From assembly GCA_015501055.1 (NCBI GenBank), contig JADNYV010000089.1:1-64000 (forward strand): a stretch of DNA of 64,000 nt. Reading direction: 5' to 3'. This DNA comes from Mucidula mucida (lineage: Eukaryota; Basidiomycota; Agaricomycetes; Agaricales; Physalacriaceae). Positions 34,820 through 46,785 of this stretch are shown here, in pieces. Positions within the stretch are counted from its first letter, which is position 1, and every line of letters begins with the position of its first letter. Under the pieces are notes generated by a model that was given only the letters and a program-made list of their open reading frames with translations, had not been told where the DNA came from and ran no database searches. A program made the translations under genes and the position numbers.

Positions 34820-35790
34820 GTGGCGTCTGCCAACGCCGATGATGATCTACATGAATCCAAGAACTATCGTCGTCACCTCTGGAAGTTGAAAACTCAGGTT
34901 GATGATCTGGCCCGTGATTGTAAGAATGAAGAGATTCGATTCACATCAACAAGGGTCTATAATGTACTCAAACTCTTACTCAACGCATGTCACTCGATGC
35001 GACTGTGGTGCATACCTCAAAGTTCAAGGCGATAATCGATTTGCGTGAAATAAGGATGTCGACTTACTGCCAAGGATTTTGACCCCGCATCATTGCCTGC
35101 TATTGTGTTCATTTGTTTCATGGTAAGCTTATCAGTTATTTCTTCAACCAATCTGAATAATCTGTATCAGGTTGAATGACTGCTTAATAAGTGGTCTACA
35201 GGTCTCTTTATACAGTGTACACTCAATGTAGTGGAGGACTGCGTGCAATACAAGCAACATCTCGTGACGTTAAGAAGTGGGTGACTACCAACAAAGCTGT
35301 GACTAAAGTCATCTGGGCCAAGTGATACTGTAGCGTTTCAACCGTAACTTCACAGCCTGTGACCCATTATGGTCTGAAGTTACAGCGAACAGCTTCACAG
35401 ACCCTTAAATTGCCTTTTTTGGACAGTTCCGCTTATAGCGGGACCTGAAATTTCCTTATTTGGAGGCTCGTGCCTGACCAAAGTGGTCCATGACCCGTTA
35501 TGATGTATATATAGCTTCACTTCAAAGACCCCCGTGACCCGTTATGTGAATTTGCGGTCGAAACGCTACAGTATAGTCATGCGTGATATGTGCAGCTCTG
35601 GATCTTACATTGATGTGACGCCTGATTCTATACAGCAAAACTATTGATGCAAAACTGCGCAGCAACACATTAAACTTGACAGCTGCTGCAATAACTGAAA
35701 TGAAGGATGACTTGGCAGGCTGGACTGATGATACAAATAGTGAGCCGAACAAGGAGGCGGGGGCAGGCGGCAAAGCAAACAATTAAGAGG
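34820..35790 (+). pseudogene. Coding relic of unknown family, split by a MITE
   Basis: Two protein-like stretches flank the MITE at 35328-35571: 'SANADDDLHESKNYRRHLWK' at 34823 onward, and 'AAAITEMKDDLAGWTDD' ending in a Gly/Lys tail at 35787. Between them are stops and a possible intron. Composition is protein-like but I recognise no family, and CpG is low. It may be one decayed gene into which the MITE inserted. Confidence 0.3.
35328..35571. mobile_element. 244-bp MITE, TA-flanked (Tc1/mariner type), copy 1
   Basis: Terminal inverted repeats begin CTGTAGCGTTTC and are bounded by TA at 35326-35327 and 35572-35573. A second copy of identical length lies at 50920-51163 in the opposite orientation with only about five differences, four of them CpG transitions. 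Three internal copies of GTGACCCRTTATG are present. No coding capacity. Confidence 0.9.
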
Positions 35791-36315
35791 GCATAATATT
35801 AGGCAGTAATGACACATAATACTGTTTCTTCATGACAAAATGCATGGATCTTCTTCTTATAATCTTTTCCTTATAACTGCCAGTGATTGATTGTTTTGAG
35901 CAGCTGTATTTAACAAGCAAAGGTGGGTGCATTTGACATGGATTGTACTCCTTTAATAGCATTATTGTTGCTCTACAAAGATCTGTGTAGCTAGTCAGTT
36001 GCTGTAAGACTAGGTTACTGAGCTATCATAGCCTTTATAAGGGGGACTAGGGTTCCGGGCTATTATCATTACCAGAGCTATGTGCCAGTCCGTACACTTC
36101 TGATTTTTTACTGATGAGGTGAATGCAAGTGCCACTGTCTGTTCCTCATTATACTGAAACAAAGTATCATTTAGTCATAATTACTGACTATAACACTCTG
36201 TGCCAACTGTACTCTCCTCTTGGTTCCACCTCAAGAAGCAAACAATACATGCATATCATGCTTAACGGAACTTCTTCATTAGAGTCATCCTTCACTTAAT
36301 GGCAAAATCCCCGGG

Positions 36316-36930
36316 TTGTGCCGTGTCCTCCAGGATACATCCATTATTCTTGAAGATCTTAACCAAAAAATAGCTTGGGCTAGGGAAACATTGAATAACC
36401 TCCTCTTGGCGCGTAATCAAGCACAGTCAAACTTTGAGGACACAGAGGCGATCCTTCATCCCATATGCTGTGTTACTAACAAAGTCCTTGTTGAAGTTTT
36501 CCAGAACTGTATTCAAACTCCGGAGGGCTTAGTGTACAATTGCTTTGATTCACTCAATCCTTGGATGGTGCCTTGGCTTCTAACTCATATTTGCCGTTGT
36601 TGGAGGCAGCTTGGCCTTCAGTTGCCCAGGCTTTGAACATGTTTGTTGCTTGATGTTTACAAACAAAGCAGATGCGGCATGACAAGGCATCAGTGCACCT
36701 ATAAAATAAGGCTCTTTCTCAAAAGGTCTAATGGCCTTTCCATGACAGTCTACTTAGGCAGCAACAAGTGCCTTCTTGACCACCCAATCCTCTCTATGCT
36801 GAAGATCAGCATTCCTTGCTGGGTGCACCTTTGGGTTAACCTGTCTCCAACATCCTTGCAATATTTCTCTGGCAATCCTTTCCTAAGCCTTTACATCCTA
36901 GAGTTTTATAACCTTCTGAACAAAGGCTAG
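36316..36930 (+). pseudogene. F-box protein relic
   Basis: 'TSIILEDLNQKIAWARETL' (coiled coil), 'VLVEVFQNCIQTPEG' (F-box remnant) and 'VPWLLTHICRCWRQL' are followed by TGA after 'LQLPRL'. A second frame continues with 'LFLKRSNGLSMTVYLG' and 'ILSMLKISIPCWVHLWV'. The architecture matches 16936-17651. A stop and a frame change mark it as dead. Confidence 0.6.
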
Positions 36931-38840
36931 GATGTGAACCTTGATCTTTTCAGCTTAAATGCACCCTCACTTTGAGTACTCCGGTCAGAATTTCAATGAC
37001 AAGGTCTTTAATGGTTTCAAATGCCTTGGACACAGTTTCTCACTGATAAGAAATATCAGCCTATGACATTCATGGCTTCGAGTATCTCCGCAGGATGACA
37101 AACATTTATGGGACTATTTAACTTCCAAGTAACAGCCTGGTATAATTGATCAAGACCGTACTTGTGGCCTTAAAATTACAGGTAGTTCGTGAGAGTATAC
37201 TGATTGATAAAGAATGGTTGCACATCACTGTACTTATGAGGCTGACCTTAAATCTCTAAATCTGTTTTTTATGGACTTTTACGGTTACTTTATCTGCATT
37301 AAGGCTCCAAAAGCAAGGTACCACTTGTTCTGCCCCTTCACTTCTGCCGCCTGCAAAACTGGTTGCACAGTTTGTGTAGCGTGTTGAGGACATTTGTACG
37401 CACCTTGACAACACTAATAATTTGCATTAGTAAATTCCCATCTGTATGGTGGTGCATGGCGCAATATGGCGTATGGTGTGGCATAGTGCTAGCCGTGCCA
37501 TACGGAGCCAGACCCTGCAGCCATACATTGGCAGAGTTGCCATACTTACTTCTTGGAAGACAATCAAAGAGTCATTTAAAACACAATGTTTCCGCTCCAG
37601 TGTAATAGTGCTGAAGTTGCCAGTGGCCATTGCTCTCTCGTCATCAAAGTTGGGATGATGGATCTGGTTATAGACCGGTCTAAGGTGCATGGTCTGTGTG
37701 TGAGCACGCAATTGATTATGTGCATGTTGGTTTTAGTTTTTCATTAAGTCTTTTCTTACCTTCCCCCATCATCCCCAATGCCATCTCACTGGATGATGCT
37801 TATATGCCTTTGCTCACACTAGTTTCTCCATTGCATGCATTGTCACCCACGGATCCTGTGCCCCATTGCGCACAATTCTACTACTGGACAAATATAAATC
37901 GAGAACGGGCTGCGAGAACAAGGATAGCAACGACTCCAAGGCAATGGAAGCACGGCAATCACAATCCTACAAGGTGGCAATGATTTTAGCGAGGCGGACA
38001 TGACTATTTTGAGGCGCAATAATACTACTGTTCTGACTACAATTCTGATGCAACATAGACAAACAAGCTGTGGCTACGAGGACCAACAATAAGGACCACA
38101 ATGGTGACGTCTACGAGTACCACGATGTCAACAAGAACAATGGTTGTGACAATGGTGATGACACTGGATACTGAGACCAGGACAAGGACGAGAACCATAG
38201 ACAGCATCAATGAGAATTGAGCACCATGAGGCAACCCAGGACGATAGGCACAGGATAATGGTACAACCAACTCAGAGGACAAGAAAGACTTGCAGGAGGT
38301 CAGCAGTGAGGCAAAGGTCCCAAGTGCAAGTATGCAGTTACGGTAAGGCCTCCCAGTTGCTGTTCCCCCGTTCTTATCTATCTGCAGGTACTTTTGTGAC
38401 CGCCACTGGCGACGGGACACCCAGAGCAAGATTCTCCGCAAGCATGCGCCACCCACCCGCCATTCGCTTGAGCGCCGCTGCACCCTCCCTATGCATGCTC
38501 TACCAGTTTACCAGTATGGCACATCACATTCATATTTCTGGTAGATCCTGTGTGTGGTTTATGTAGTCAATGACAGTACACATTATTTTATCTTATTCTA
38601 TCTGTGTCATGAGTCAATTAAGCAATGAAGCCTGAAATATGTAGATTTGAGTATTGTATGGATAGTATGGTGCTGTATGGTTGACATGTATGGCCTTGTA
38701 TGGCTGGTGTCGGCGGTATGTATGGCGTGATGCAGGTCACTTTATATTGCCATACACAAACATGGCTGTATGATTTGCATGGTTCGTATAAAAACATACC
38801 AACCATACAGGCGGGTACTTACTGATGTGTCCAATCAGTT
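36931..38840. other. No supported gene; two clusters of TATGG/CCATA motifs
   Basis: Clusters at 37445-37550 and 38655-38820 are dense in GTATGG and CCATAC, resembling subterminal repeats of a DNA transposon, but no terminal inverted repeats or target duplication could be fixed. Between them 38040-38200 has imperfect repeats related to AACAATGGTGACG. Open frames there lack motifs. Confidence 0.4.
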
Positions 38841-39540
38841 GTGCTTGTCAGGACCAACCAACACGCCACCAACAGGTACCAAGTGTTCTGTGTCACTATT
38901 ATGCCCATTACTATTGTTAACATGTTCAAAGCTGCTGCTTGCTCCTATAAACAGAATCATGATGGTAAAAGAATTACTGATTATAAAAAGCCCACACACA
39001 ATATAATCCTCTGGACATGCAAGCTTTATAAGAAGGACTTGGCCTGCAACCATGCTTACTCAGAAGCTGTAACTAAGAACAAGTGGATGGTACAATGCTG
39101 GACTGACGTTTGTGAGGAATTTGACATGGATTATGTTATATCCAAGTCCATTTTGTGACTTGTAAGTTGTTTGTAAATACTAGATCATTACATACTCATG
39201 CTTTAGATTATTAAATGTGGGTCTTGTGAGCACAGTGCAGTTAAGGACCGTCTTTATGCACATGTGGCTGCCACATTTGGTTTTAAAGAGCTGAAAGATA
39301 AGTGCACCATTAGCTACAATAAGGATTTTTATGTCAAGTTGACAACTGGGGGTGCCTTTACCTATAAGGTAGTGATCCTACATGTCTTTATTGTAAAACT
39401 CACAATCACTTAGAACATCAACATAATAACTTATTGTTATGAAGGCAAGATCATTCTCAAGGAATTTTGTCTCACATGGTTTACCAAAAAGACTGATTTT
39501 AAAGTTGTTTTTATTGTTGACAAAGCTTGGAGATGCAGGC
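38841..39540 (+). pseudogene. Relic resembling a DUF6532-domain protein
   Basis: 'WMVQCWTDVCEEFDMDYVIS' is followed by a frame break, then 'EHSAVKDRLYAHVAATFGF' and 'FYVKLTTGGAFTYK'. The order (Trp-rich helix, 'VK..LYA.VAA.FGF', then 'G.AF.YK') is that of the DUF6532 domain common in agaricomycetes. Stops and an AT-rich, CpG-poor context indicate decay. Assignment is from memory of the family pattern and is tentative. Confidence 0.35.
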
Positions 39541-39609
39541 CCATCCATTAGACCTTAAGATCTGTATTCATTATAAAGAAACTTACACAGCTAGCTATTC
39601 CATTCATTG

Positions 39610-39770
39610 TATGACATTCCGCCTACTGTAACCTAGTATGAAATTGCTTTGTAACAAGGTAAGTGCAATGACATGCTTTTCACTGTTGCCCACAATTCTT
39701 TTTGAGGACATAGCTTTGCATTATAATGGCACCTGTAACAAAGAGCATTGCTATCTGTGAGGAACAATGT
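39610..39770 (+). pseudogene. Fourth relic of the MDR reductase 5' region
   Basis: CCTACTGTAACCTAGTATGA at 39620 matches 20808-20832 upstream of the open reductase, and similarity continues to about 39690. Then ATGGCACCTGTAACAAAGAG at 39726 parallels the reductase start ATGGCGCCCATCCAGAAC. The frame closes after about 15 codons. Plus strand. Confidence 0.5.
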
Positions 39771-41199
39771 GTGTAGCAAATCTTACTCTGTTGACATAAT
39801 ATGATAGCCCACATCTCTTCTGAGACAAGTGTTTGTTTTGACTGCCATAACATATTGAGTCCTATACCACATGGGGATTCAGACCACGGGTGCCGGTCTA
39901 TAAGTAATCATATATCTCATAATATTGATTGTAGAAGGCTACCTGTCACTATGTTCCTAAAACTGTCTGATGTCCATTCACCTACTAAACGGACAAAAAC
40001 ATGCCTTTCCTAAGATCCTGCCCGCTACATCATGTTGTACGCGCCAAACCTCAACCACTCCCTCTAATAATAATCATGCACAGAAACCTCGGCAACCTCC
40101 TCCATATTACCTCTACAAATATGCCCCATATGCGACTCGTGAAAGTGTGTCTTGAGCTGCCCAAGCTGAGCTCCAAGCTCCCACACAAACATCTCCGCAT
40201 AATTCCTCTTCGACACTGAAGAGCATATCAAATGCCATTCAATGTGCATCTGCCTCAGCAGAACACGGTCCCAGGAGGTCTGGAAGAAACAGAATGGACA
40301 AACCCAGTTTCTCCAAGTACGGGGAGCGTCAAACTCGTATTAGAACGCAACACCAGTCAACCACAGACACCATACTCACAACATGCATATTCTGAAAAAA
40401 CATCACAGGCCTGCCCACAATGCCGCGAAGCTGAACAGCACCTCACACTGCAAATGCAATCAATCACCTCTCCTCAACCGGCGATACATAACACTATTCC
40501 CCTCCCGATTCCAGCCATGGCACCCCGACAGCAGTAGTTCATAAACTCAGCCGCAAACGTGAGCCGGCGCAGCGACGATACCACATGTCCCGGAGAGGAT
40601 ACGCCCCGCTGAGGTGCGCGAGCACCATCTGAAAGAGCGGCGTCCCAAAGATGTGTGCATAGTCAAAGTAGATGTTACCGCATGATCAGGTTGAGCTGTG
40701 TTCCAAGAAGGGGCGCAAATTTTAAGTCAACTGTTCCGCAAAGCATGGTATGGTGTGCACTTTGGATCGGACGTGTATAGCTTTCGGCATCGGGAGTAGA
40801 ATATATGGTTCTCTAGAAGCGGGAGGTGGAGGTTGACAATTATATTTTATAAAGTAAGCCAGCGAGGATGGTGGGTGGGTGGTTCAAGAATAGTGTGTGC
40901 AGTGCAGATAACACTCTAGAGTCCAATGATTTTACGTGTAATTCTCCAAGTCATCTCTCCGTTACCCCACGGGATATCCGGTGAGGATAAGAAAGCCTTC
41001 TGAAATGGTGTCCGGAGTAGCTTCAGCTGTGGTGATGATGGGTATTGGTAAGGCGGAAGTGGAAAAAAAGGCAACTAACAAAATGAAGCACGCCAGGCCA
41101 TGGACAGTTGCCGTCTTGCGCACCAATCCAATCTGCAATCGACCTTTGAGAAGATGCATGATGCGCGGTCGAAATAAACTCATGTAGAACACGTATCCC
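39771..41199. other. No supported gene
   Basis: Between 39960 and 40540 the plus strand has a Pro/Ser/Gln-rich stretch in shifting frames ('SNNNHAQKPRQPPPYY'), possibly a decayed disordered tail. From 40540 to 41200 the CpG content rises again but no motif-bearing frame was found. The region may hold the unresolved 3' end of the carboxypeptidase. Confidence 0.4.
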
Positions 41200-43155
41200 A
41201 CTCTTCAGAAGCAGCTCGTACAAAAGATGATGCGGAGCCGCTCTTCAAAGATGTCAGTAATGCCGCTACCCGGTTCAAATAGACAAACACACATATTGGC
41301 GTTGTTTGTAAAAGCTGAGTGTACAGCCAGGCTTATAGAGGTAAAGTTCACCCCATTAGGGATACCCATTTCCGTGCGCGTTGAGGATTTTCCAAAGAAA
41401 TCAAGAGCCCAAGTAAACGAAGGATGACACGGCACGGGGTTCTCTTTAGAACGGTCATCGTCCAGATGGCACTGCACAAGCAGATCAGATATTGGTCCAT
41501 GTTTTGAGGAAAGTACCAACCACACGCCGAATGTCCTCAATAACGCAACCGTGAGCATCGCCATCCTTGAGTGCCTCACAATAATGGATAGCGGTTTTCT
41601 TGTTCTCGATTGTGAGCCTGTCCGTATAGAAGTTGATGAGCTCGAGACAGTGTGGAACAACAGCCTGCAGCTCCGCGCAGGTCATTGAATTATAGATGTT
41701 GTGGAGGTGACAGAAGTAGTAAAGGTGCCAACCAAAGTGTGACGCTGGATCCTAAGTACAAGAATGAGCGTGGTTCTAGATGAATAAGAGGAAGGCGCAC
41801 AAACAGACACTGGGTTGCTGACAAGCACCGCTTCCAAATTGATATTGAGGTTCCCAGGAATTGAAAGCGCGTTCTGCTCTTGGATCACTGTGGCAATGTT
41901 TGGGACATAGACACCTCCATAGGACCCTCCACTAACATAGAAACAATTCCTTGACAATGATATTAGTACATACATAATCAAACGCAAACAAGCTCAACAT
42001 ACTTTGCAAGGTTCAGATACAAAACGAAGAATTTCTGAACAAAGTCATAGACATCAAACGCGGTGTCTCTACTGCTGTTGACACCCGTGCCGTACGAGAA
42101 CCCCACACCGACTGGATGGTCAAGCGCCACAAGATTATAGTGCTCATTCCATCTGTTTGGATTCCTGACGAGACCGTCTTCCGTCAAGATACATCCGGAT
42201 TGGCCAAAGATTGGGTTCATCATCCTGCTGGTGCCGGGACTGCCACCAATCGTTAGGCTATCAGAAATCGGGGTGTGAATACAGACATGGAAGTAATAAA
42301 AAGTACAGTCGGATTCCCAATAACCCATACCCCTTGGTGGAGTCGAACAGGTATGGGTTGTAAGGGTCCATGGGTTTAGAGAGGTCTCGTTATAGGGTAA
42401 ACTTGAGACATTACTAAGGGATGCTACACTATTCTTCCCTTTCTTCTGCAGTCAAGCATCCAGAGCAACTCGACGCAACAGAATTTTGCCTTGAGGACGA
42501 CAAGGGCATCCTTCAAAAGGCAGAGGGTTGTTGACGACGTCGGAACGTGGTCAGAGCGTGACAGAACGTGACGTTACGAGAAGACGGCAAGCTCCGAAAG
42601 GCATCCGAGCCGGCATCTGGCGCCGCATATACAGATTAGATACGAGATTTGACGATATCCAACGTATATCAGCTGTGAACTACACGCAAAGCTGCTCAAA
42701 TGTGGTGCAGGTATGGGTTTTAACCTCTTTGTATGACCATGGATTATGGGGTATGAGAACACTATGGGTTTTACCTGCAAACGCTCTTGGTGGATCCCTA
42801 AATCTCATGGGTTACAGGGACCTATGGGTTAACAGGAGTATGGGTTGTTGGGAGCTCGACTGTAGTCATGCTTACATGACGGGAGCATCGTCTGGATTGT
42901 TTTCTGCCGGGAAATACCTGCATAGACGCGTCAGGACGGAGGGCACGCATCTGCTCTGAGAAAGACTCACCAGAAGAAAGACCTCTTGGGAGTCTTGTCG
43001 CTATCGCTCTTGAGCCCAATGTATCCGGAATGCGTCTCTACGCCAGGACATACGGTATCCGTGGTGGATACGTTGTGATAGAACGAGCCTAGGGCCCGTG
43101 TCGGGTGTTCGCGATTCGGGATGTGAATGTAAGAGCCTGACGCGATCCAGAACAA
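41200..43155 (-). pseudogene. Serine carboxypeptidase (S10)-like gene without a recognisable C-terminus
   Basis: Minus-strand exons give 'HIPNREHPTRALGSFYHN', 'DTVCPGVETHSGYIGL', 'TPKRSFFW/YFPAENNPDDA', then after a MITE-loaded intron 'LTIGGSPGTSRMMNPIFGQ', 'NRWNEHYNLVALDHPVGVGF', 'FYVSGGSYGGVYVPNIATVI', 'DPASHFGWHLYYFCHLHN' and 'MGIPNGVNFTSISLAVHSA'. These are S10 landmarks: oxyanion 'GG.PG', substrate loop, catalytic Ser in G-G-S-Y-G-G (usually G-E-S-Y-G-G), paired Cys. After 'LLLKSGIRVL' I cannot find the blocks carrying the catalytic Asp and His. The signal-peptide exon is also unresolved. It is either truncated or has a 3' exon I failed to see. S10 enzymes trim C-terminal residues in the vacuole or outside the cell. 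Confidence 0.6.
42306..42862. mobile_element. 557-bp TA-flanked MITE inside a carboxypeptidase intron
   Basis: Ends CAGTCGGATTCCCAATAACC and, reversed, CAGTCGAGCTCCCAACAACC form TIRs of 30 bp or more. TA flanks both sides (42304-42305, 42863-42864), as for Tc1/mariner-type elements, whose ends often start CAGT. Further CCCATA/TATGGG motifs recur inside. Removing the element joins GTAAGCATGAC to CTTTTTATTACTTCC, giving an ordinary intron of about 60 bp ending CTGATAG. Confidence 0.85.
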
Positions 43156-43309
43156 GACTCAATACGATGGTATGGATCATGCGACTCCTTCGATTGGCGC
43201 CTTTTGACGGTGGCGACGAGTGCAGCGACGTCGGTATGGTATCGCATTCGCTCTTTCCGAACATGATGAGCGAAGGAAGGAGGCGGATGACACCAGGAAC
43301 GCACCATGT

Positions 43310-44780
43310 GTCGCGGCAGCTGTCTTTATAAACGGCGAGGGAAATTGATATGAGTAAGCTCGAAAGATAGGCATCTTATCGTATCGGCTGCGCATTCGCT
43401 CAATTGAAGTGGTTGCGAGTCGTTGAAGCGCGTCCAATACAAGAATGGTCATATTTTCAACGCAATAAAGTAGTCCTATGGACATGAAGGGTTGAGTGTT
43501 GGTAAAGAGAAAAAAGGAAAGTATGCACGAGTAAAGTTGCAACTTGTTTAAATCGTCGAGCTTCCCGCCTCCTATAATCAAACCGCCCAGCCCTTTATCC
43601 CTTCCCGAAAACGCGCTTCTAACCCAGGGAAGAAATCTGCCAAAAACCCTGGCGGACTTGAGGTCGACTATGAACGCGATATACCAACGACTGCAAGACT
43701 AGTATCGCAGGGATGACGAGAATTAGGGGGAATAATTTGTCGGTGTGAAGCGGCATAGGACTCCATAGAGCGTGCTTCAGCACGGTTAAGCATCGATAAT
43801 GTAAAAGAAAGCTGCACTCACTAAAACAGCCGCATACATGCGCGGCTCGCCATTCCTTCGCCCATGCTGTCGCTTGGAGACAAGACGTTCGGCTCGCCTA
43901 CCAAGATTTCTTGGGAGCCCGAAATGTCCAGGTCCTCCTCAACGCCAGGAAGGGCATATGCGTGCTTTGGCGAAAACCATTTGCGGGTACCCAGGGAGAA
44001 GAATTCTGAATTTTGGACCGTTATTAGACGTATACAAGCCGAGAGCAGGGGTACGGCGACGCGATTATCTGACTGGCCTGTGGTAATCGTGGTGGAGGGG
44101 AAGAAGAGAAAGGTGTTGCCCGAAAAGGTAATAACCTTTTCCTTGCCGAGCCAGCATGATCGACGCTTGTGTCTACACCAGCGGTACCGTACACGCGTCT
44201 CCGACTTTCATGATCGCAGCGCCGCATGCTTAGGTTGATATTTGTCTGACTCGACGCGCCGTGTCGCGATGCAGGCTCTTGTTCAATCTCCTCCTTGTCA
44301 TGTTTTCTCACTGGATTTCTTTGTGAATTCCCTTCGCTGTGCCGTACTGTCTTGTAAGCGTCCGCCAATATACTTGCTGCCTATGACTATACTGCTCAGA
44401 CTTGCTACTTATCTGTGGTCTTGTAAATGAGAGCAAAACCTGGATACAGCACCTAAAAGACAGTAATTTTGATATGCTATCTCAACCACTTGAGCCTCCA
44501 TCTGCATTGATATCCCGCAAGTCAATAAGGCGGGTACGGACCCCACGTACTATCACGGCCCAGCCCAAGACGCCTCCTCACCAACCCAAACTTGAAATCA
44601 TTCTTGCATTTCGGCAAAGCCAGATAGTCCTTCCGATGCTCCTCCTTCGCACGTCAGTCGAGATCGATGCTAGAAGAGAAAGACCCACCAATGGCCACAT
44701 TATAACGCGAATGAAGAAATCGTTTGGCCTTCTGTAAACCCCAGTGATATTGTAATGTGATGATCTGTTGAATGGTAAGC
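43310..44780. other. No supported gene
   Basis: Overlapping open frames of 60-125 codons occur on both strands (for example 43864-44238 plus), but none has motifs or a convincing splice structure. CpG content is normal. A small undetected gene is possible. Confidence 0.35.
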
Positions 44781-44781
44781 A

Positions 44782-45099
44782 TCATCGGATGATTTCACAG
44801 AGTTCACTGACCTCTTCCTCGTTGAGGGCCTTGTCAATCATATGGACACAGCAGGTTGTTCTTCCGTTGTTGTTATTCCTGTGGCAGAAGAGACATACTT
44901 CCCGAAGCGGGCTTGCAGCAATGACGGCGTCCTCAGCGTCCTGCGACATAGCTTCTAGATAAACTACATGTCGATTTGGAGAGCCATGACTCACTTTGCG
45001 ATAGGCTGTCCGACGAGAGGTGTTCGCCGCTTCCTGGGAGGGACTGTAGGCAGGATCGGGTGGACCATTGCGTTTCCTTGAGCTTTTCTTGCGCGCCAT
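44782..45099 (-). CDS. Hypothetical small basic/Cys-containing protein
   Basis: A start at ATG 45099 gives 'MARKKSSRKRNGPPDPAYS', a basic N-terminus, and later 'REVCLFCHRNNNNGRTTCC' with a C-x2-C pair, ending 'EEEVSELCEIIR'. A 40-nt intron (GTGAGTC...TATCTAG near 44957-44996) may be spliced out. No family recognised; an isolated open frame with a plausible protein composition. Confidence 0.3.
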   Translation of the reverse strand: MARKKSSRKRNGPPDPAYSPSQEAANTSRRTAYRKVSHGSPNRHVVYLEAMSQDAEDAVIAASPLREVCLFCHRNNNNGRTTCCVHMIDKALNEEEVSELCEIIR

Positions 45100-45451
45100 G
45101 AGTGAAGCATCTACGACGCCAGCGCCAGAAAATACAGAGAAAGGAACGTATTGAGAGACAACGAACAACTAGATTGTGTGCGCCTCTTTTAAGACTCTTT
45201 ATACTGGGTAGCATCCTGTATTGACCGCATGAATGTACGAACAATGGCAGCCGAGCGACATCCTGTGCGCGCACTAGTCATCGGGCAATATACCATATTC
45301 AGGAAGTCAATGAGCAGTCCATGCGCGCAGGTAGCACAATACAGAGGCCGAAGGCCACACGTACAAGCATCACATGACCGGTTCTTTGTCGTTCATTGAT
45401 CGACTTAAGTCTTGACTTTCAGCCATCATCACCACCATCTCACTCGCGACA

Positions 45452-46537
45452 ATGCTCTTCCCTTCGCCCAACATAAGTACTAAGAAATCCTTTAGAAAAC
45501 CGCACGACATAGCACTCATAACTTCAAAAGACTTGAGTGTTAGTACATCTATTTCTCGTCGACGGATCTCATTAATCGTTCGATCAGCTTGACAACTACG
45601 AGTGCTGCTGGGGCCTGAGTCGAGGGCAGCTTGACGCGTATCGACACAGTCCTGGGAATCACCTGCGCCGTAAGTGTTCCCTGACTATTGTCTCGCTTCC
45701 CAAAATCTCAAAAACAATGGAACAGTCCAGCCAGCATTGAAATCGGCGCTCAACGGCGGACGAGTAATCATCCTTCCGTCTGATGCCATACTCGGTCAGC
45801 TTCTGGACCTGCAAAAAAGTAACGAGGCCGGCCGTTTTCAAGATAGACGTCTGTTCTTCGAGGTTCGTGGGCATGACACAATTCTATACACCCGCATTCT
45901 GACGCAAAACCAGACTGTTCCATTCGGGACGTACGAATATCGTGTGATTTCTCTCAAAAAGGATGTCACGCTCTACGCCAAAGATCCTATCACGCAAACG
46001 ATTGCTCCTCTTGACCCAGATGCCATAACAATCTCCGCCGACGTCCATCCATTCTTCCTCGTAGCCTACGTAGCTGAGATTATCCATCAACACCACATCA
46101 AATTGAGCGACGATCTCCATCGACTACTCTTCCGTATACGCATCCACTGGGCCATCCTTCCATGCTTAGAATTTGTCGAAGGCAGTTATGAGGGCGAGTT
46201 CGGCCGTCATCTTTCCTTTCGCAACATGAAGCGAAGACACCCTGGACCGCCTATAGCACCGCTCACGCGCACAGCGTCCGCGTCCACATTCACATCGTCT
46301 TATCGCTTGACCAAACGTCTCCGTGCTTCTTCCCCTCCGACGGATGAAGACAAAGACCTTAACATCCGTCAATGGGTCGCGAAATGCGATCCTAACGACT
46401 TTGACCGGATAGTCGCCAATGATGCAGACGTTGGATCGTACCGTTTTGAAGCAGTTACATTGATAGAAGATGCGATGGAGAATACGCCACGTCCGAAGAC
46501 CGAATCGGCATGTCTCGAAAGAAGGAAAAGAGTTTGA
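45452..46537 (+). CDS. Uncharacterised protein of the 19265/29310 family (open copy)
   Basis: Four exons: 'MLFPSPNISTKKSFRKPHD', then 'LDNYECCWGLSRGQLDAYR' and 'LKSALNGGRVIILPSDAIL', then after a 51-bp intron 'TVPFGTYEYRVISLKK' and 'YAKDPITQTIAPLDPDA'. The conserved core is 'ADVHPFFLVAYVAEI' and 'LFRIRIHWAILPCLEFVEG'. A Ser/Thr/Arg-rich end with 'RLTKRLRASSPPTDEDKD' closes with 'CLERRKRV', suggesting nuclear location. About 310 residues. The order 'tyr-rich strand, HPFF, basic tail' is shared with the two other members in this window. Function unknown. The inverted copy at 51977-53093 has a frameshift. Confidence 0.6.
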
Positions 46538-46593
46538 ATCAGCGTTCCTTGGGAAATTGTATTCACTTTTGGCTGAGAATGACGTGCATTTAT

Positions 46594-46785
46594 TCATTTT
46601 GTCTCCCCTTTCTGAGACCTTTTAGAGTGAGGAGCCTCATCAATCTTCAGAGGTTGCGTCGTTGGCGGTACGTTACGCGGCATCAGTAGCGCCACTGCGG
46701 CTTCTGAACGCGGTGAAGACGCGAAAAGGAGTAAGTAGTGCATGTTGACAGCCGATCTGCCTAACAGAATGGTATGCGAATTCAA
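46594..46785 (-). CDS. 3' end of an unrecognised gene
   Basis: An exon after a TCTGTTAG acceptor encodes 'EAAVALLMPRNVPPTTQPLK' and ends 'KRSQKGETK'. It is convergent with the gene at 45452, the stops being about 57 bases apart. The inverted copy at about 51735-51920 keeps the same text with changes, and further upstream in that arm 'SHEWIDILSDSVLTFELVYH' (51680-51740) may be its earlier exon. Upstream exons in this arm are unclear. Confidence 0.25.
   Translation of the reverse strand: MNSHTILLGRSAVNMHYLLLFASSPRSEAAVALLMPRNVPPTTQPLKIDEAPHSKRSQKGETK

Noticed and set aside
43838..44238. Overlapping plus-strand frames of 82 and 124 codons
   Set aside because: Basic, motif-free, no splice structure; both frames look like chance openings in GC-balanced DNA.
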